Shown here: in pieces, positions 43,200-53,782 of the stretch | Layout of the letters: every line of letters starts with the position of its first letter | Numbering within the stretch: position 1 is the stretch's first letter | Assembly (NCBI GenBank): GCA_036346395.1 | Contig: CM070596.1 | Location: 6,369,913-6,433,912 of the forward strand | From: Hsuehochloa calcarea | Lineage: Eukaryota; Streptophyta; Magnoliopsida; Poales; Poaceae | Length of the DNA stretch: 64,000 nt | Direction: 5' to 3' | Made by a program: the position numbers and the translations under genes | Notes under the pieces: generated by a model | The model's database searches: none | What the model was told of the DNA's origin: nothing | Seen by the model: the letters and a program-made list of their open reading frames with translations, nothing else

Positions 43200-43892
43200 T
43201 TCAATTGTCGCAACGGGGCAGCGAACCAACATGTTCAAATCTGAGTGCAAAATCAGTGGCAAAGTTTGCAAGCTTATCATTCATGTGGAAGGTACAACAA
43301 CATCATTAGCAAGGATTTGGTACAAGCTTTGGGGTTGACAACATGGCGACATCCTGAATCGTATTATGCACAATGGTTACATAATACCGGTAAGCCAAAA
43401 ATTACACATCGTGTCAAAGTTTATTTTTTAGTGGGAGACTATCACGACAAGGTGGAGTATGATGTTGTGCCTATGCACGCATGTCACTTGCTGTTGGAGC
43501 GTCCGTGGCAGTATGATCGCAATGCTATGCACCACGGGAGGTCCAACAAGTACTTTTTGTTGCATCAGGGAAGATCATATACCCTGTGTCCTATGCCAGA
43601 GAGTGTTATTCATGTTGAGAAAATCATCGCTAAAAAGGCGATCGTGAAGACTACCCCGACGAAGATTCTTGAGGTTATACAAAAGACGAGGATGTCTTTT
43701 CTTGAAGAAAGGGAGGATAATACGACCATAAGTACTACAAAAGCATTGGTTTGCATCTCTAAATTGCAAACTAATGCTAGAACTCAAATTAGTGCCATTG
43801 GTATTGTTTTGCAACAAAAGGTAAAACAAAATGTTATGAAGGCTAAGAGGGTGGATGGAGATGCTAGCCAACGAGAGGGAACATACTCTTAG
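43200..43892 (+). pseudogene. Gypsy D protease-like fragment 2
   Basis: A retropepsin region with a frame break near 43290. The frame 43245-43892 contains NNIISKDLVQALGLTTWRHP, KVYFLVGDYHDKVEYDVVPM and the HACHLLLERPWQYDRNAMHH block, where a Gly usually precedes RPW and Glu stands here. The tail is Lys/Thr-rich. It is in the same orientation as fragment 1, with a Lys/Glu-rich broken linker between. Confidence 0.7.
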
Positions 43893-44760
43893 GATAAAAC
43901 CATAGCACATGCGGGCGGTCAAGAAAGCCATATGGTGGCATAGCAGCAAGGATTGTATTGGCGTCAAAGGAAGCATCAAGGGCATGGAACAAGTTCGCGC
44001 AAGAAGTTAGGAGAAGAAAAGCCCACAACACAAGGGAAACCGAGAGGAGACTTGGCTATGCATAGGGAGGACACCGGGAACATGGCAAGTGGGTTGGCTC
44101 GATTTGAATCCAATTCGGATAGCTAATTGGTGTTTAATATTGTTATTCCGAAATTAGAATAGTTTAAATTTTGAATTAACGTAGGAATTTGCAATAGGGT
44201 TTGGTTCGAATACTGTTCATGCATTATTCACTGAATCGAACATTGTTCATAGACTCAGATTACTATTCATTCGACTCAGATTACTATTAATCCATGAATA
44301 CTGTTCATCCAGGTCTATTTGTGCTTGCGTGGAAGACTATATAACCCCCCATGGCTGCACCATGTAGGTAGACAAGTTATGATTTAGATAATAAAAATCA
44401 GAAAAGCTGTTTTGGTGCATATCGTGTGTTCATGAGTTGTAGATGAGTTGAAGAGATTGAGGGAGAAAGATTGGGAGGGAGATCAAGATATACATTTCTT
44501 GCTTCGGAGCACTGTTCACAGTGGAGTACTTTTCAAAAGGGGGGGTACTGTTCACCGAATGATACTACTTGCAATTCAATCTATTAGATTGGTTTGTGAG
44601 TGCATTGATTTTCTTGCAATTCAATTCATCGAATTGGGTTGTGAGATTGCTATTGATCTTCTAGTAGGATCCTTATCGAAGGATTATGGTGCCAACAATC
44701 GGGATCCGTCTAATCAGGAAGTAGTTGGATCCTTATCGGTAATGGTAGAATGAGTATCAG

Positions 44761-45142
44761 AGAATGAATGATGCGGTGGTGTGGAACAGGAACAGTGGTG
44801 TGAGAATGAGACGAGGAATATCTCGGTCAAAACAGAATGATCCGAGACAGACCAAAAAAAAAAAAACTAGGCACTTGACAAATCCCGTGAGCAATGGAAT
44901 CGTCTCTCATCATAAACCGCTTTCCCTTCTGGCTTGCCGACGAGGAATTAACCGGTACCACCGGTCATCGTCACACATGCGGCCCCACTTGACAGAGAGA
45001 CAGAGCAAGTCCGAAAACAACATCCCCGTGTGCTTCATCCCTTAGAGGCTTGAGGCTTCCAACATCCACCGTTCCGCGCCCCTCCTCCTCTTTCCCTCGC
45101 CTCCCTTCGTAGTTCGCTTCCACCCCACCTCCACCTCCTCAC
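44761..45142 (+). promoter_or_regulatory. Cytidylyltransferase promoter and 5' UTR region
   Basis: About 380 bp separate the gypsy D remnant from the start codon. The last 90 bp are strongly pyrimidine-rich (CCTCCTCCTCTTTCCC and similar), typical of a grass 5' leader. I see no clear TATA box, which is common for housekeeping genes. Confidence 0.45.
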
Positions 45143-48100
45143 ATGGCCGAGGCGGCGAAGCCTCAGTCCTCGCAGGAGGATGACGACGACTGGAAGGAGG
45201 CCGAGGGGGACGTGGAGGTGGACAGGGCCACCAGCAATGGCGGGGAGGAGGAGGGCAGGGACAGGCCGATCCGGGTCTACGCCGACGGCATCTACGACCT
45301 CCTCCACTTCGGCCACGCGCGGTCGCTCGAGCAGGCCAAGAAGCTGTGAGAAATCCCTCTGCCCCTGAGCCCTCCTCCTGGGCTCGTCCCCAGTTAATTG
45401 ATTCGATCTGTCCCTCGCGTTGGTGTTAGGGTTTTATATGCCGTTTCTTGCACGGCGTACTCAAAGGTTGTTCCTTTTCGGGGCGCTTGCAGTGAGGATC
45501 ACACTTGATTTGGTGGTTCAGTGTGCTGTAGTGTGAGATTGCGGGAGAAAGCCTGGAGGTTTTGTTATAAATTCGTCGCGATTAGCAGTTCAGGAATGGC
45601 CTTTTGTGAGTACCCATCATGTGCGATGCGCATTTCTGTGCATCATTCCGGTGATTAGGTTGAAAGGGCGCGTTCTTATTGTGGTTTATTTGCTGTAGAT
45701 GTCCCATTTTGGGCAATTGAATGGGTGGTTTGGTGGAAAATGCGGCTCCGTTCGTGCTTCTACTATGTACGGGACATGATTTAGCAGTCTCGGTATGACG
45801 GTATGTTTTGCCTAACGTGATAGGACTCTGTATGCCTTTTCTTGTTTGCCGTTGAACGGATCATTCAGTGGGAGATCACCTATTTCATTGATTCCTCCAA
45901 ATAATGCTGTGCGATTTAGCGTTAGTTGTCCATTGCGCTCTTGGGTGTACAGTAATTCTGCTCTGTTGGCATGTACTGGTGGAGGAATTGAGTTCAGTGG
46001 TTGGAGTCGTGGGGCTACGATACAATTGCTCTCAGATACAAGTTGCCACATTTCCTTGTTTAGCATTGAGCATCTTCCAGTTCTTTGAATTGGCAATGAA
46101 ATGGAAGTTGGTTTTGGGTGTTCTCTTCAGATATTAATCCAGCCTGATGTGGTGAGATAAGTCTGTTCTCTGGAATTGTGTTTGTCCATCCAAATTTGTA
46201 TGTGATTTCAGATGCACTCTGTTCCCTAGACCTATCACAGTGGTCATTTTGTGTTGGAGGATAGTTATTTTGAAGGATTAATTCCTTATATGCCACTGGA
46301 ATTTTGCAAAATCCCTAGTTGTGTCATTGACATGTGGGTTAGGGTCCACATGTCACTGAAACAATGAGTGGCATATAAGGGACGAGGCAAACTTTCGGTG
46401 GCATATAAGGAATTCACCCTATTTTTAACTAATGGGAATTAATATGTGCCTTTAATTATTTCTCTTTCTGTAGAAAGACCCTGGTCTGAAAAATTGCTAT
46501 GTCACATTTATGTAGCTTCTGGGCACTGGGAATCTTTTTCCTGAAAATTATGGTTTGTACATAACGCTTGTGGCATGCAAGCACAGGAAAAGAAAATCAT
46601 TTTGGTTTATTTTATGGGTAAAGTGTGTAACTTTTTTGTGGCACCTTTTGTATGGAACGTTGCACTTGCAGTCATGCTCTGTTTCGTAAGTATGAAGCTG
46701 TGTTTTGATCTTTAGAGGTCATCCTGCAATGATCTTGTCAAGCACTATTTTTTTAATCCCCATCTAAGTATATACCTTAGAGCCAATTCTATCCTATTTA
46801 TGCCATAGATTGAGTGCATTTAGCTTTGACTGGTATTAACTTTGTTAATATTGTCTTTAAGTACTCTACAGAAATTAACTTACTGGGGCTGTTGTAATGC
46901 AAGAAGATGTTCTTGGACTGAAATGAGTGCCTTTAAAATTGTAGGTTTCCCAACACATATCTTCTTGTCGGATGCTGCAATGATGAGTTGACACAAAAAT
47001 ACAAAGGGAGAACTGTTATGACACAGGATGAGCGATATGAATCACTTCGTCATTGCAAGTAATCATTACATGCTTTATTCTATGCAATAAACTATTAATA
47101 TTATATCATTCTTTATGTATTATTTAACTATGCTAATAATATATGTAATCTTCCATATTCCCAGGTGGGTTGATGAAGTCATTCCTGATGCTCCATGGGT
47201 GGTAACAGAAGAGTTCTTGGATAAGAATAACATCGATTTTGTTGCACATGATTCTCTGCCGTAAGCATTCAGTCTAAGAAGACCTTGATGTTTTCGTAAC
47301 GCAGTAAATATTCTGATGTACTGCCTGTGATAATACATATGCCCCGATATTCTTGTTGCAATATTTTTTTTCACTTATTTAGATGATATTCAAAGCCTTT
47401 GGACTTGCACATTGATGGATCTGAAATTCAAATCTCTTTACTTAATATATACCTTATCTTTCTTATTTGAATCTACACAGGTATGCCGATGCTAGTGGAG
47501 CTGGTAAAGATGTCTATGAATTTGTGAGTCTTAAGTTCCAAATTGAGCTATTCAAGTATAATCTCGATTAAAATTGTCTGGAGAGTAACAGTATATATTG
47601 GTCTGGAGTTTTCTGACAGTCACTAATATCATCTTGTTTTATCAGGTCAAAAAACTTGGTAAATTTAAAGAGACCAAGCGCACAGATGGAATATCAACGT
47701 CAGATATTATAATGAGGATTGTTAAAGACTATAATGAATATGTTACGCGGAATCTGGCCAGGGGGTACACTAGAAAGGATCTTGGTGTTAGTTATGTGAA
47801 GGCATGCGATGTTAACCTTATGCTTTAACCACAGTTTAACTTATAGGAAGTCCCTATTGTTGAATAGTACTACAGTAGCATTGTTTTTTGGGCTGGCCAA
47901 TTGACCCTTATACATCTTATCAGGAAAAACGACTGAGAGTTAACATGGGATTGAAAAACCTGCGTGACAAAGTGAAGCAGCACCAAGAAAAAGTTGGGGA
48001 GAAGGTACTGGTATCCACCATCATCTTAATTTATGTCGAGGTAGAATTTTAACAATTGATTAACTGATGGCCAGGCCATGTTAGCTTCTCTCCATCTCCA

Positions 48101-48979
48101 TCATTGGGTGGTTGATGCAGGGACGCATATCTCATGTTTCATTACTATTTTCCGATTAATTGACATAATTCTAAATGTGATATGTATGCCATTTGAGCAT
48201 ATCATCTTTTCTAGATGTCATTTGTAGATTAAATATATCTTCTATAAAACTATGCTTTGTGGTATCAAATATTTGCACCAATGGGATCTGGTTCAATCAA
48301 TAGGCTTTTCCTGCGAGCTAAAAATATCGTTACAAGTAGCTTCAGCCATTTTCCACACCGTGGGTATTCTCAAGTTTACCATGATGACAATGCCATATGC
48401 CCATTACTTTAGTTTGACATGGACTATAGACTTTCTCACTTTCTCATTTGTCTAGTTCTATTAATCTTTTGGTGGTCAAGAGTACAAAATCTGATACATA
48501 AGCTGTATGCTTTGTTTATCCAGTGTATCTCTGTAAAATCAGAACACTATACTACCCTTTCTCATACTTTCAAGGTCCATGTTTATTCGATAATTTGGAC
48601 CAAGAAACTTAGCCTTCTGAAGTTTACCTGTTTCTATATTCTGAAAAAAGTATATGGATGTTTCCAGTGGAGCACAGTGGCGAAACTCCAGGAAGAGTGG
48701 GTGGAAAACGCAGATCGCTGGGTTGCTGGTTTTCTAGAGAAATTTGAGGAAGGTTGCCATTCAATGGTTAGTTACCTTTGCCTGTTAGTAGAGTCTACTG
48801 CTCCGTATGCTAATAGGAATTCCAGGCTCATCTATGTCTGCATTTGAATTATTCCTCAGGGAACCGCCATCAAGGAAAGAATCCAAGAAAGGCTCAAGGC
48901 ACAATCCAGGGACTTCAGCCTTCTACAATATGACAGCGACGACGCTAATGACGACGACGATGAAGATGACAAAGAATAG
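45143..48979 (+). CDS. CTP:phosphocholine cytidylyltransferase, eight exons
   Basis: Catalyses CTP + phosphocholine to CDP-choline + pyrophosphate, the regulatory step of the Kennedy pathway to phosphatidylcholine, at membranes. Exons by splice signals and frame: 45143-45345, 46945-47058, 47165-47260, 47481-47523, 47646-47801, 47924-48004, 48668-48766, 48860-48979. They give 303 residues, near the usual plant size (about 300-330). An acidic N-terminus is followed by the nucleotidyltransferase signature His-x-Gly-His at 55-58 (DLLHFGHAR), and the KRTDGISTSD signature covers residues 163-172. Exon 6-7 residues form the amphipathic, membrane-sensing region (KHQ/E-rich, then WVENADRWVAGFLEKFEEG). 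An acidic tail ends DDDDEDDKE. The ATG is in CACATGGCC context after a CT-rich leader. Intron 5 appears to use a GC donor. No disruption is seen. Confidence 0.95.
46280..46414. mobile_element. Small MITE in cytidylyltransferase intron 1
   Basis: A perfect 17-bp inverted repeat, AATTCCTTATATGCCAC (46280-46296) and GTGGCATATAAGGAATT (46398-46414), bounds 135 bp. An internal GAGTGGCATATAAGGGAC repeats the arm, and GACATGTGGGTTAGGGTCCACATGTC forms a central hairpin. It lies in the 1.6-kb first intron, away from splice sites. The superfamily is unknown. Confidence 0.75.
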
Positions 48980-49417
48980 CGCCTCTGTAAATATACGCCA
49001 AGTGTAATACGGTACATGCACTGCATGTTACAATCAGCGTCAAGCCTTCACCATGTGTCCCTCTTGGATCGTGAACTTACTGTCAAGGTAGATCTGCGTG
49101 CTATATTTGTAGCTTTACTGTCAACGTACGCTTGTAAAAGTTGCAGTGGAAGACCTGAACTCTATGGTCATCTAGAGGATACAGATTTCATTTTATTTTC
49201 ATTCAGAACACATGATTCTCTAAATTGTAAGTCTCTGAAATCGCTTACTCGACTTCACATGCTTCTCCAGTTCTGTTTTGCCCTGGCCATTGTCATTTGG
49301 TTATTTGAACCCGGAAGGCTCAACTCTTCTTGTAGTTGTTTGGTGCGGTATATTATACCAGTGTTCTTCACGAAAACAAGGATAATTTATCGTTCTTGTT
49401 ACTCAAAGCAGGAGGTG
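48980..49417 (+). other. Cytidylyltransferase 3' UTR and flank
   Basis: Downstream of the stop codon. A 157-codon frame at 49016-49489 has no recognised motif and overlaps the 3' UTR. I treat it as chance. Confidence 0.5.
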
Positions 49418-49424
49418 TTGGGAG

Positions 49425-49650
49425 CATGGATTGAAATCCCGGCCGGTTACCGGCCGGTAACCGGTTTACCGGTGGGGGCCGGGATTTGAAATCCCGGTCG
49501 GTTTTTCCGGAGTTTGCAAATTCAAATTTTGAATTTTGAATTTCGATTGATTTTTAAGCAAAATTTAACAAAATTCATCCGGGAAAAACCGGTTACCGGT
49601 TACCGACCGCCGGCCGGTAATTGCGCCGGTACCGGTTTTTTTAACCCCAC
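49425..49650. mobile_element. hAT-like MITE rich in CCGGTTACCGG palindromes
   Basis: A 226-bp element flanked by TTGGGAG on both sides (49418-49424 and 49651-49657), a 7-bp direct duplication that extends to 8 bp with one mismatch, as expected for hAT elements. Both ends carry clustered ACCGGTTACCGGCCGG-type palindromes around an AT-rich centre (TTCAAATTTTGAATTTTGAA). Terminal inverted repeats are weak beyond the palindromes, so the superfamily call is tentative. Confidence 0.6.
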
Positions 49651-49842
49651 TTGGGAGGCTTTAGAAGTTGCATTCGAGAATAACCTTGGGTTACATGGTG
49701 ATCATAAGAGTTGCTGGTGCTGAAGGCGTTGATGAGGTTGTACGCGGCGGAGCATACGAAGCTGGCTGGTGGGAGGAGTCGGAGCTGAGGACGAGGAGTT
49801 GTCTGTCCGTGCTTCCCACCTCCACGTACGGGGGAGCCGAAC

Positions 49843-49930
49843 AAGCGACGTAGTGAAATTGTATTCTATAAAAGGAGTTAAATAGCAAACGATGTAGTGA
49901 AATTGAAATCTATAAAAAGAGTTACATAGC
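49843..49930 (+). repeat. 44-bp tandem duplication
   Basis: Copies 49843-49886 and 49887-49930 share GTAGTGAAATTG and TCTATAAAA and both end ACATAGC or AATAGC. They show a handful of differences. Confidence 0.85.
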
Positions 49931-50075
49931 AAAAATATAGATAAAATTTTATTAAATACAAATAAATTTAGTGAAAAAAATTTGGATCATAGGGAGCCCT
50001 GACCCTTACCAGTCCCCCCTCCCTCCGCCTCTGGGACCATGTCGGCTGGCATTTTGGAAGCGAAGTGCGGCAATG

Positions 50076-50690
50076 CAGGGGATGTTTGGTTGATGACCGA
50101 AATGAGCTGGTTGATAACCAAAATGAGCCGAGCCAAAATGTTGGCAGAGACAAAACCTGGGCAAGATCAAGTGCCTGTTTGGTTCAGGGTCAAAACAAGC
50201 CAAACCAAAATTTTAGTATTGCCTTAAAATTTGGCTAATGTTTGGTTCCGTTCCAATATTCATGCCAATGTTTTTCTTGCCATTTTCCAGGCTTCGCGCG
50301 GGCGAACGAAATGACCGCCAAATTTTGGTTTGGTTGGACTCTGTTGACTCCGACACGTGGCGGAATATGGTTGGGTGTGGCTGTTAGTATTAATTTGCAA
50401 GAATCCTAAACTGAGTATTCGATTTGTGATCTGTTTGAACTGTTGTGTTTCTTATCATTTAATCAACAAAACAAGACCAAGCAAAAAGAACGTTGTTTGG
50501 ATTATGGTCAAGCCAAATTTTGGCGTTACTAAATTTTTAGTGAGCAATTTCCTTACCCTCAATTTATCCACGTGTGATATTGAATTTCATCGACGTTACC
50601 AAATTTTGATAGCAAATCAAATAACAGCTAATTTTTGTTGCCGTTACCAATATTTGGTTTTATTTGTGAGGTAACAAACCAAACAACCTA
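50076..50690. mobile_element. Possible MITE or nested MITEs, TTTGGTT-type ends
   Basis: The left end AGGGGATGTTTGGTTGATG is roughly the inverse of the right end AACAAACCAAACAACCT. The interior repeats GTTTGGTT/AACCAAA phrases several times (50178, 50225, 50325, 50490, 50650). It is non-coding and abuts the gypsy E LTR. Boundaries are uncertain. Confidence 0.4.
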
Positions 50691-50698
50691 GTATTATC

Positions 50699-51146
50699 TG
50701 TTGAGCAGCCCCGGTGTCCACGTGTCAGGAGCTAAAGAAAAGAGGAGCTCCTGAATTGAAGTCTATGGCATTGAAGACGTGACACCAATTTCATTACGCT
50801 AAAGTGTTATTAGAGGGAAGCGCTAGGAGGCGTTGGATGAAGCATTATGAGGATTTAACAGTCGTAGAGCTAGGCAGTAATCTCTGTAGCTGGTCGTGCG
50901 CTAAACACTGTTGCTCGTTTAGTAATTGTAGCTTAAGAACACTTAGCTTAATTCAGTCTAACAACTCATCAGTATATAAGCTAGCTGGAGTCTTGTAAGG
51001 CATTATTCTGGATTATATTGCTAAAAGTAAACCCTAGCCGCCTCATCTCCTGTTCTTCTCATTCGCATCTACAATTCTCTATTACTCCCCATCTGATTTC
51101 ATTCGAGTTAGATCAATCTTGTGGTCGATGTTTGTAAATCCTGACA
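50699..51146 (+). repeat. Gypsy E 5' LTR and primer-binding site
   Basis: A 448-bp block starting TGTTGAGCAGCC and ending AATCCTGACA. TGGTATCAGAG, the initiator-tRNA-Met primer site, follows at 51150-51160. No second copy exists in the window, so the LTR limits rest on the TG/CA ends and the primer site. Confidence 0.75.
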
Positions 51147-51359
51147 AAATGGTATCAGAGTTTCGTTCTTGGCCTCAGATATGATCACGAGCGGTCCTAA
51201 CAAGGGTTTGGGAACTTGTTTCCCTGTAAAATTCTGGAGTTAAGGTTGTTCTAGAGAAGATTCGAGGGTACTGTGAGTAGAGCTCGTAAATATGTACTAG
51301 GTTGGGGAAATCTACTGTTTCCTTGAGTAAAATCCTTGGTCAGGTTTGTGGGTTCGAGT

Positions 51360-52680
51360 ATGGCTAAGCATGGAAAAGATGATGTAGTCGAAGGGGGGAA
51401 GCTAGCCCTATGCTACCAAGGTGGAGCTGGAAGATGTCAAAAGGAGTGTGGAATTGATCCGAAAAGGACAAGTTGAGCACAACCAGCAGATGGAACAACA
51501 CAATAAGCAAATGGAACAACTGACTCTAGCAGTCAACACCCTAGTGATTCAAGCTACGAAGAAGAGTCTGGATACCAGGGACCATCGGACAAATTCTCAA
51601 GTTATAGAGGTAACTATGAATAGCATCTGAATAGCATCTTTCACCCCTATTAGCTATCGCTTCTCCAACTAGTGTAGCTAGTTTCTCTAGGCTATTCATG
51701 CACATTGGTGGGGTTAAAACAAGCCCAGTGCAGAATACTGCATCACAAGTCCCACCATTACTACCCATCCAGTAGCCAATAGCAGTCAAGGGTTCAACCT
51801 GTAGCTTGGTAATGTGCACTGTCCTATACAAGCAGTAACAGACACACTTTCTTGGGCTACTAGAGTCACTATTTCACCAACATTTCATGACTATGCTCAC
51901 CTGGATATGGAAGAACACAGTGGACACATGGGGAATAGTGGGAACCATGATAATTACAACCATAGGTCCTTTGCTAGAGGTCCAAAACTCAATTTTCTTG
52001 AATTCAATGGAGATAATGTTGATGCTTGGATCAAGAAGGCTAACAAGTACTTTGAAATCGCTAAAGTGCCCTTGAATCAGAGAGTTGAAATATCAGTACT
52101 ATATCTGGTAGAGAGGACAGAAACATGGTGGGCAGGCTCTGGCATTAATCTGGACAATTGGTCTTGGCACTAGTTTTGTATGGTGATGGAGAAGAGATTT
52201 TCTGATCAATAGGTTTATGATGTGGTGGCTGCATTCCATTCAGTAAAGCAGCAATCCTCGGTGACTAGCTATATTGACAAATTTGAAGAAGTGATGGCCT
52301 TAGTAAGAAGAGACAACCCTCATCTACCTGAAGAGTATTACATTAGAAGCTTTATAGAAGGATTATATTAAGAGTCATTCTTAGTTGCAGAACCCATTAA
52401 CATTGATTGATGCTTATTGAGTAGCCAAAAGAATAGAACAATTCATCCCATTCAAGAAGTCACAACCTAGTGCTTACAAGGAGAACTTTAGGAGCAATCA
52501 AAACTGGTTTAACAGCAAGAATGTGAATACTTAGAAGACTGTTGGCAATGAGAAGAAGGTAACACCAAGAAAGAATCTGATTGCAACTAGTAATGCTAAG
52601 AATGAGGGCAAGTGCTTCAGGTGTAATGAAAAATGGTACCCAGGCCATAAACAAGATTGCAAGATGAGCAAACAAGTGAA
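51360..52680 (+). pseudogene. Gypsy E gag remnant
   Basis: An ATG at 51360 opens a frame soon broken. A Gln/Asn-rich helical region follows at 51421-51630 (HNQQMEQHNKQMEQLT). The retrotransposon-gag domain is at 51950-52330 (KLNFLEFNGDNVDAWIKKAN, YLVERTETWW). A zinc knuckle lies near 52612-52660: Cys-Phe-Arg-Cys then Gly-His and a final Cys in NEKWYPGHKQDCK. Stops at several points preclude a full product. Confidence 0.75.
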
Positions 52681-53380
52681 AGCTATGGTAACTCAAGAGG
52701 GAGAAGGGGAAGAAGGAGGTGCTACACTTGAGGAGGCTCTTCCTAAACCTGACCCAATTGAGGATGAAGCGCATGAAGAAGAGAGTATCCTTTCCAATTG
52801 TCTGTACATGCAGTACAGGGCACTAATTCTGGGAATCAGACTTTTACCCTCTCAGTCCAACTGGGCAGAATTAAGGGAACTACATTAGTAGATAGTGGTA
52901 GCAGTGCCACTTTCATTGACACTGACATAGCCATTAAAGCAAGTTGTCAAATTCATAACAATTCAGCTGTAAAGGTTGTAGTTACTAATGGGGAGACATT
53001 GTGGAGCAAGGCACAATGTAAGGACTGTAGATACACTATATAAGGCAGGGAATTCTCGGATACATTCAGAGTACTGGATCTAAAGGGGTATGATTTAATA
53101 TTTGGGGGTGGATTGGATTTACATGCACAGTCCTATTAGTCTTAACCCTAGAACCAAGGAGCTATGTATAACTTATATGGGCAAGTTTAGAGTAACATTT
53201 AAGAATGAGACCCCACCAGCAGAAAACTGCATTGTACCAGTGGAGAAACTACACAAGCTAATGGAAAAAGGGCTAGTAGTAGTAGTGGTTTATGCTTGTG
53301 ATTCCAGGCTTGAACATCAGAAGACCACAACCACTCCAAGCAGTATTGCAACCATACTCTAGAGATTCAAGAGGATTTTT
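52681..53380 (+). pseudogene. Gypsy E aspartic protease remnant
   Basis: The frame 52798-53043 has the retropepsin active site, TLVDSGSSATFIDTDIAIK (Asp-Ser-Gly intact). Frame 53102-53362 starts MGVDWIYMHSPISLN, matching the 'GMDWL...P' block that closes the protease in gypsy elements. A stop near 53041 and a shift separate them. Confidence 0.75.
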
Positions 53381-53389
53381 TAGGACCCT

Positions 53390-53782
53390 ATGGAATTACC
53401 TCCTAATAGAAGCTGTGATCATGCCATTCCTCTAAAGAGTAAAGAGAAGTTGGTGAACCAAAGACCATATAGATTACCATACCATCAAAAGAATGATATG
53501 GAAGGAATCATTGAGCAATTGCTGAACTCAAAAACCATTAGACCGAGTGTTAGTCCCTACTCATCCCTTGCAATACTAGTCAAGAAGAAAGATGGGACTT
53601 GGAGGATGTGTGTGGATTACAGACAGCTTAATGCCAACACAATAAATAAAAAAATCATATTCCTGTCATAGAAGATTTGTTAGATGAATTGCATGGAGCC
53701 TATATCTTCTCAAAAATTGATTTGAGGTCTGGATATCATCAAGCGAGGACAAAGAAGGAAGATGCGAAGAAGACTGCTTTTA
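53390..53782 (+). pseudogene. Gypsy E reverse transcriptase, N-terminal third only
   Basis: It contains PYRLPYHQKNDMEGIIEQLL, the SPYSSLAILVKKKDGTWRMC block and VDYRQLNANTINKK. A frame shift near 53660 is followed by YIFSKIDLRSGYHQARTKKE. The catalytic palm Asp of the FSKIDL block is present, but the sequence ends at KTAFS (about 53782), before the second catalytic motif. Confidence 0.85.

Larger units (their letters stand above)
42640..44760 (+). mobile_element. Ty3/gypsy element D, remnant
   Basis: Two protease-region fragments (42640-42960 and 43200-43700) are followed by a non-coding stretch with LTR features. These are repeated CTGTTCAT motifs (44210-44310) and a TATATAACCCC box near 44337. 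No reverse transcriptase, RNase H or integrase is present, so most of pol is deleted. Neither terminus is well defined. The right limit is approximate, just upstream of the cytidylyltransferase promoter. Confidence 0.65.
50699..53782 (+). mobile_element. Ty3/gypsy retrotransposon E, truncated within reverse transcriptase
   Basis: A 5' LTR (50699-51146), primer site, gag, protease and the first part of reverse transcriptase are present in order. The element stops abruptly at about 53782 inside reverse transcriptase, where SSADH exon sequence begins. No 3' LTR is seen downstream. The frames carry several stops. This is a one-ended relic created by a deletion or rearrangement that also removed the 5' part of SSADH. 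Confidence 0.85.

Noticed and set aside
45846..46137. Overlapping 77-94 codon frames in cytidylyltransferase intron 1
   Set aside because: Intronic, present on both strands and without motifs. The splice model gives a complete protein without them.
49016..49489. 157-codon frame after the cytidylyltransferase gene
   Set aside because: Lies in the probable 3' UTR and runs into a MITE. No recognised motif.
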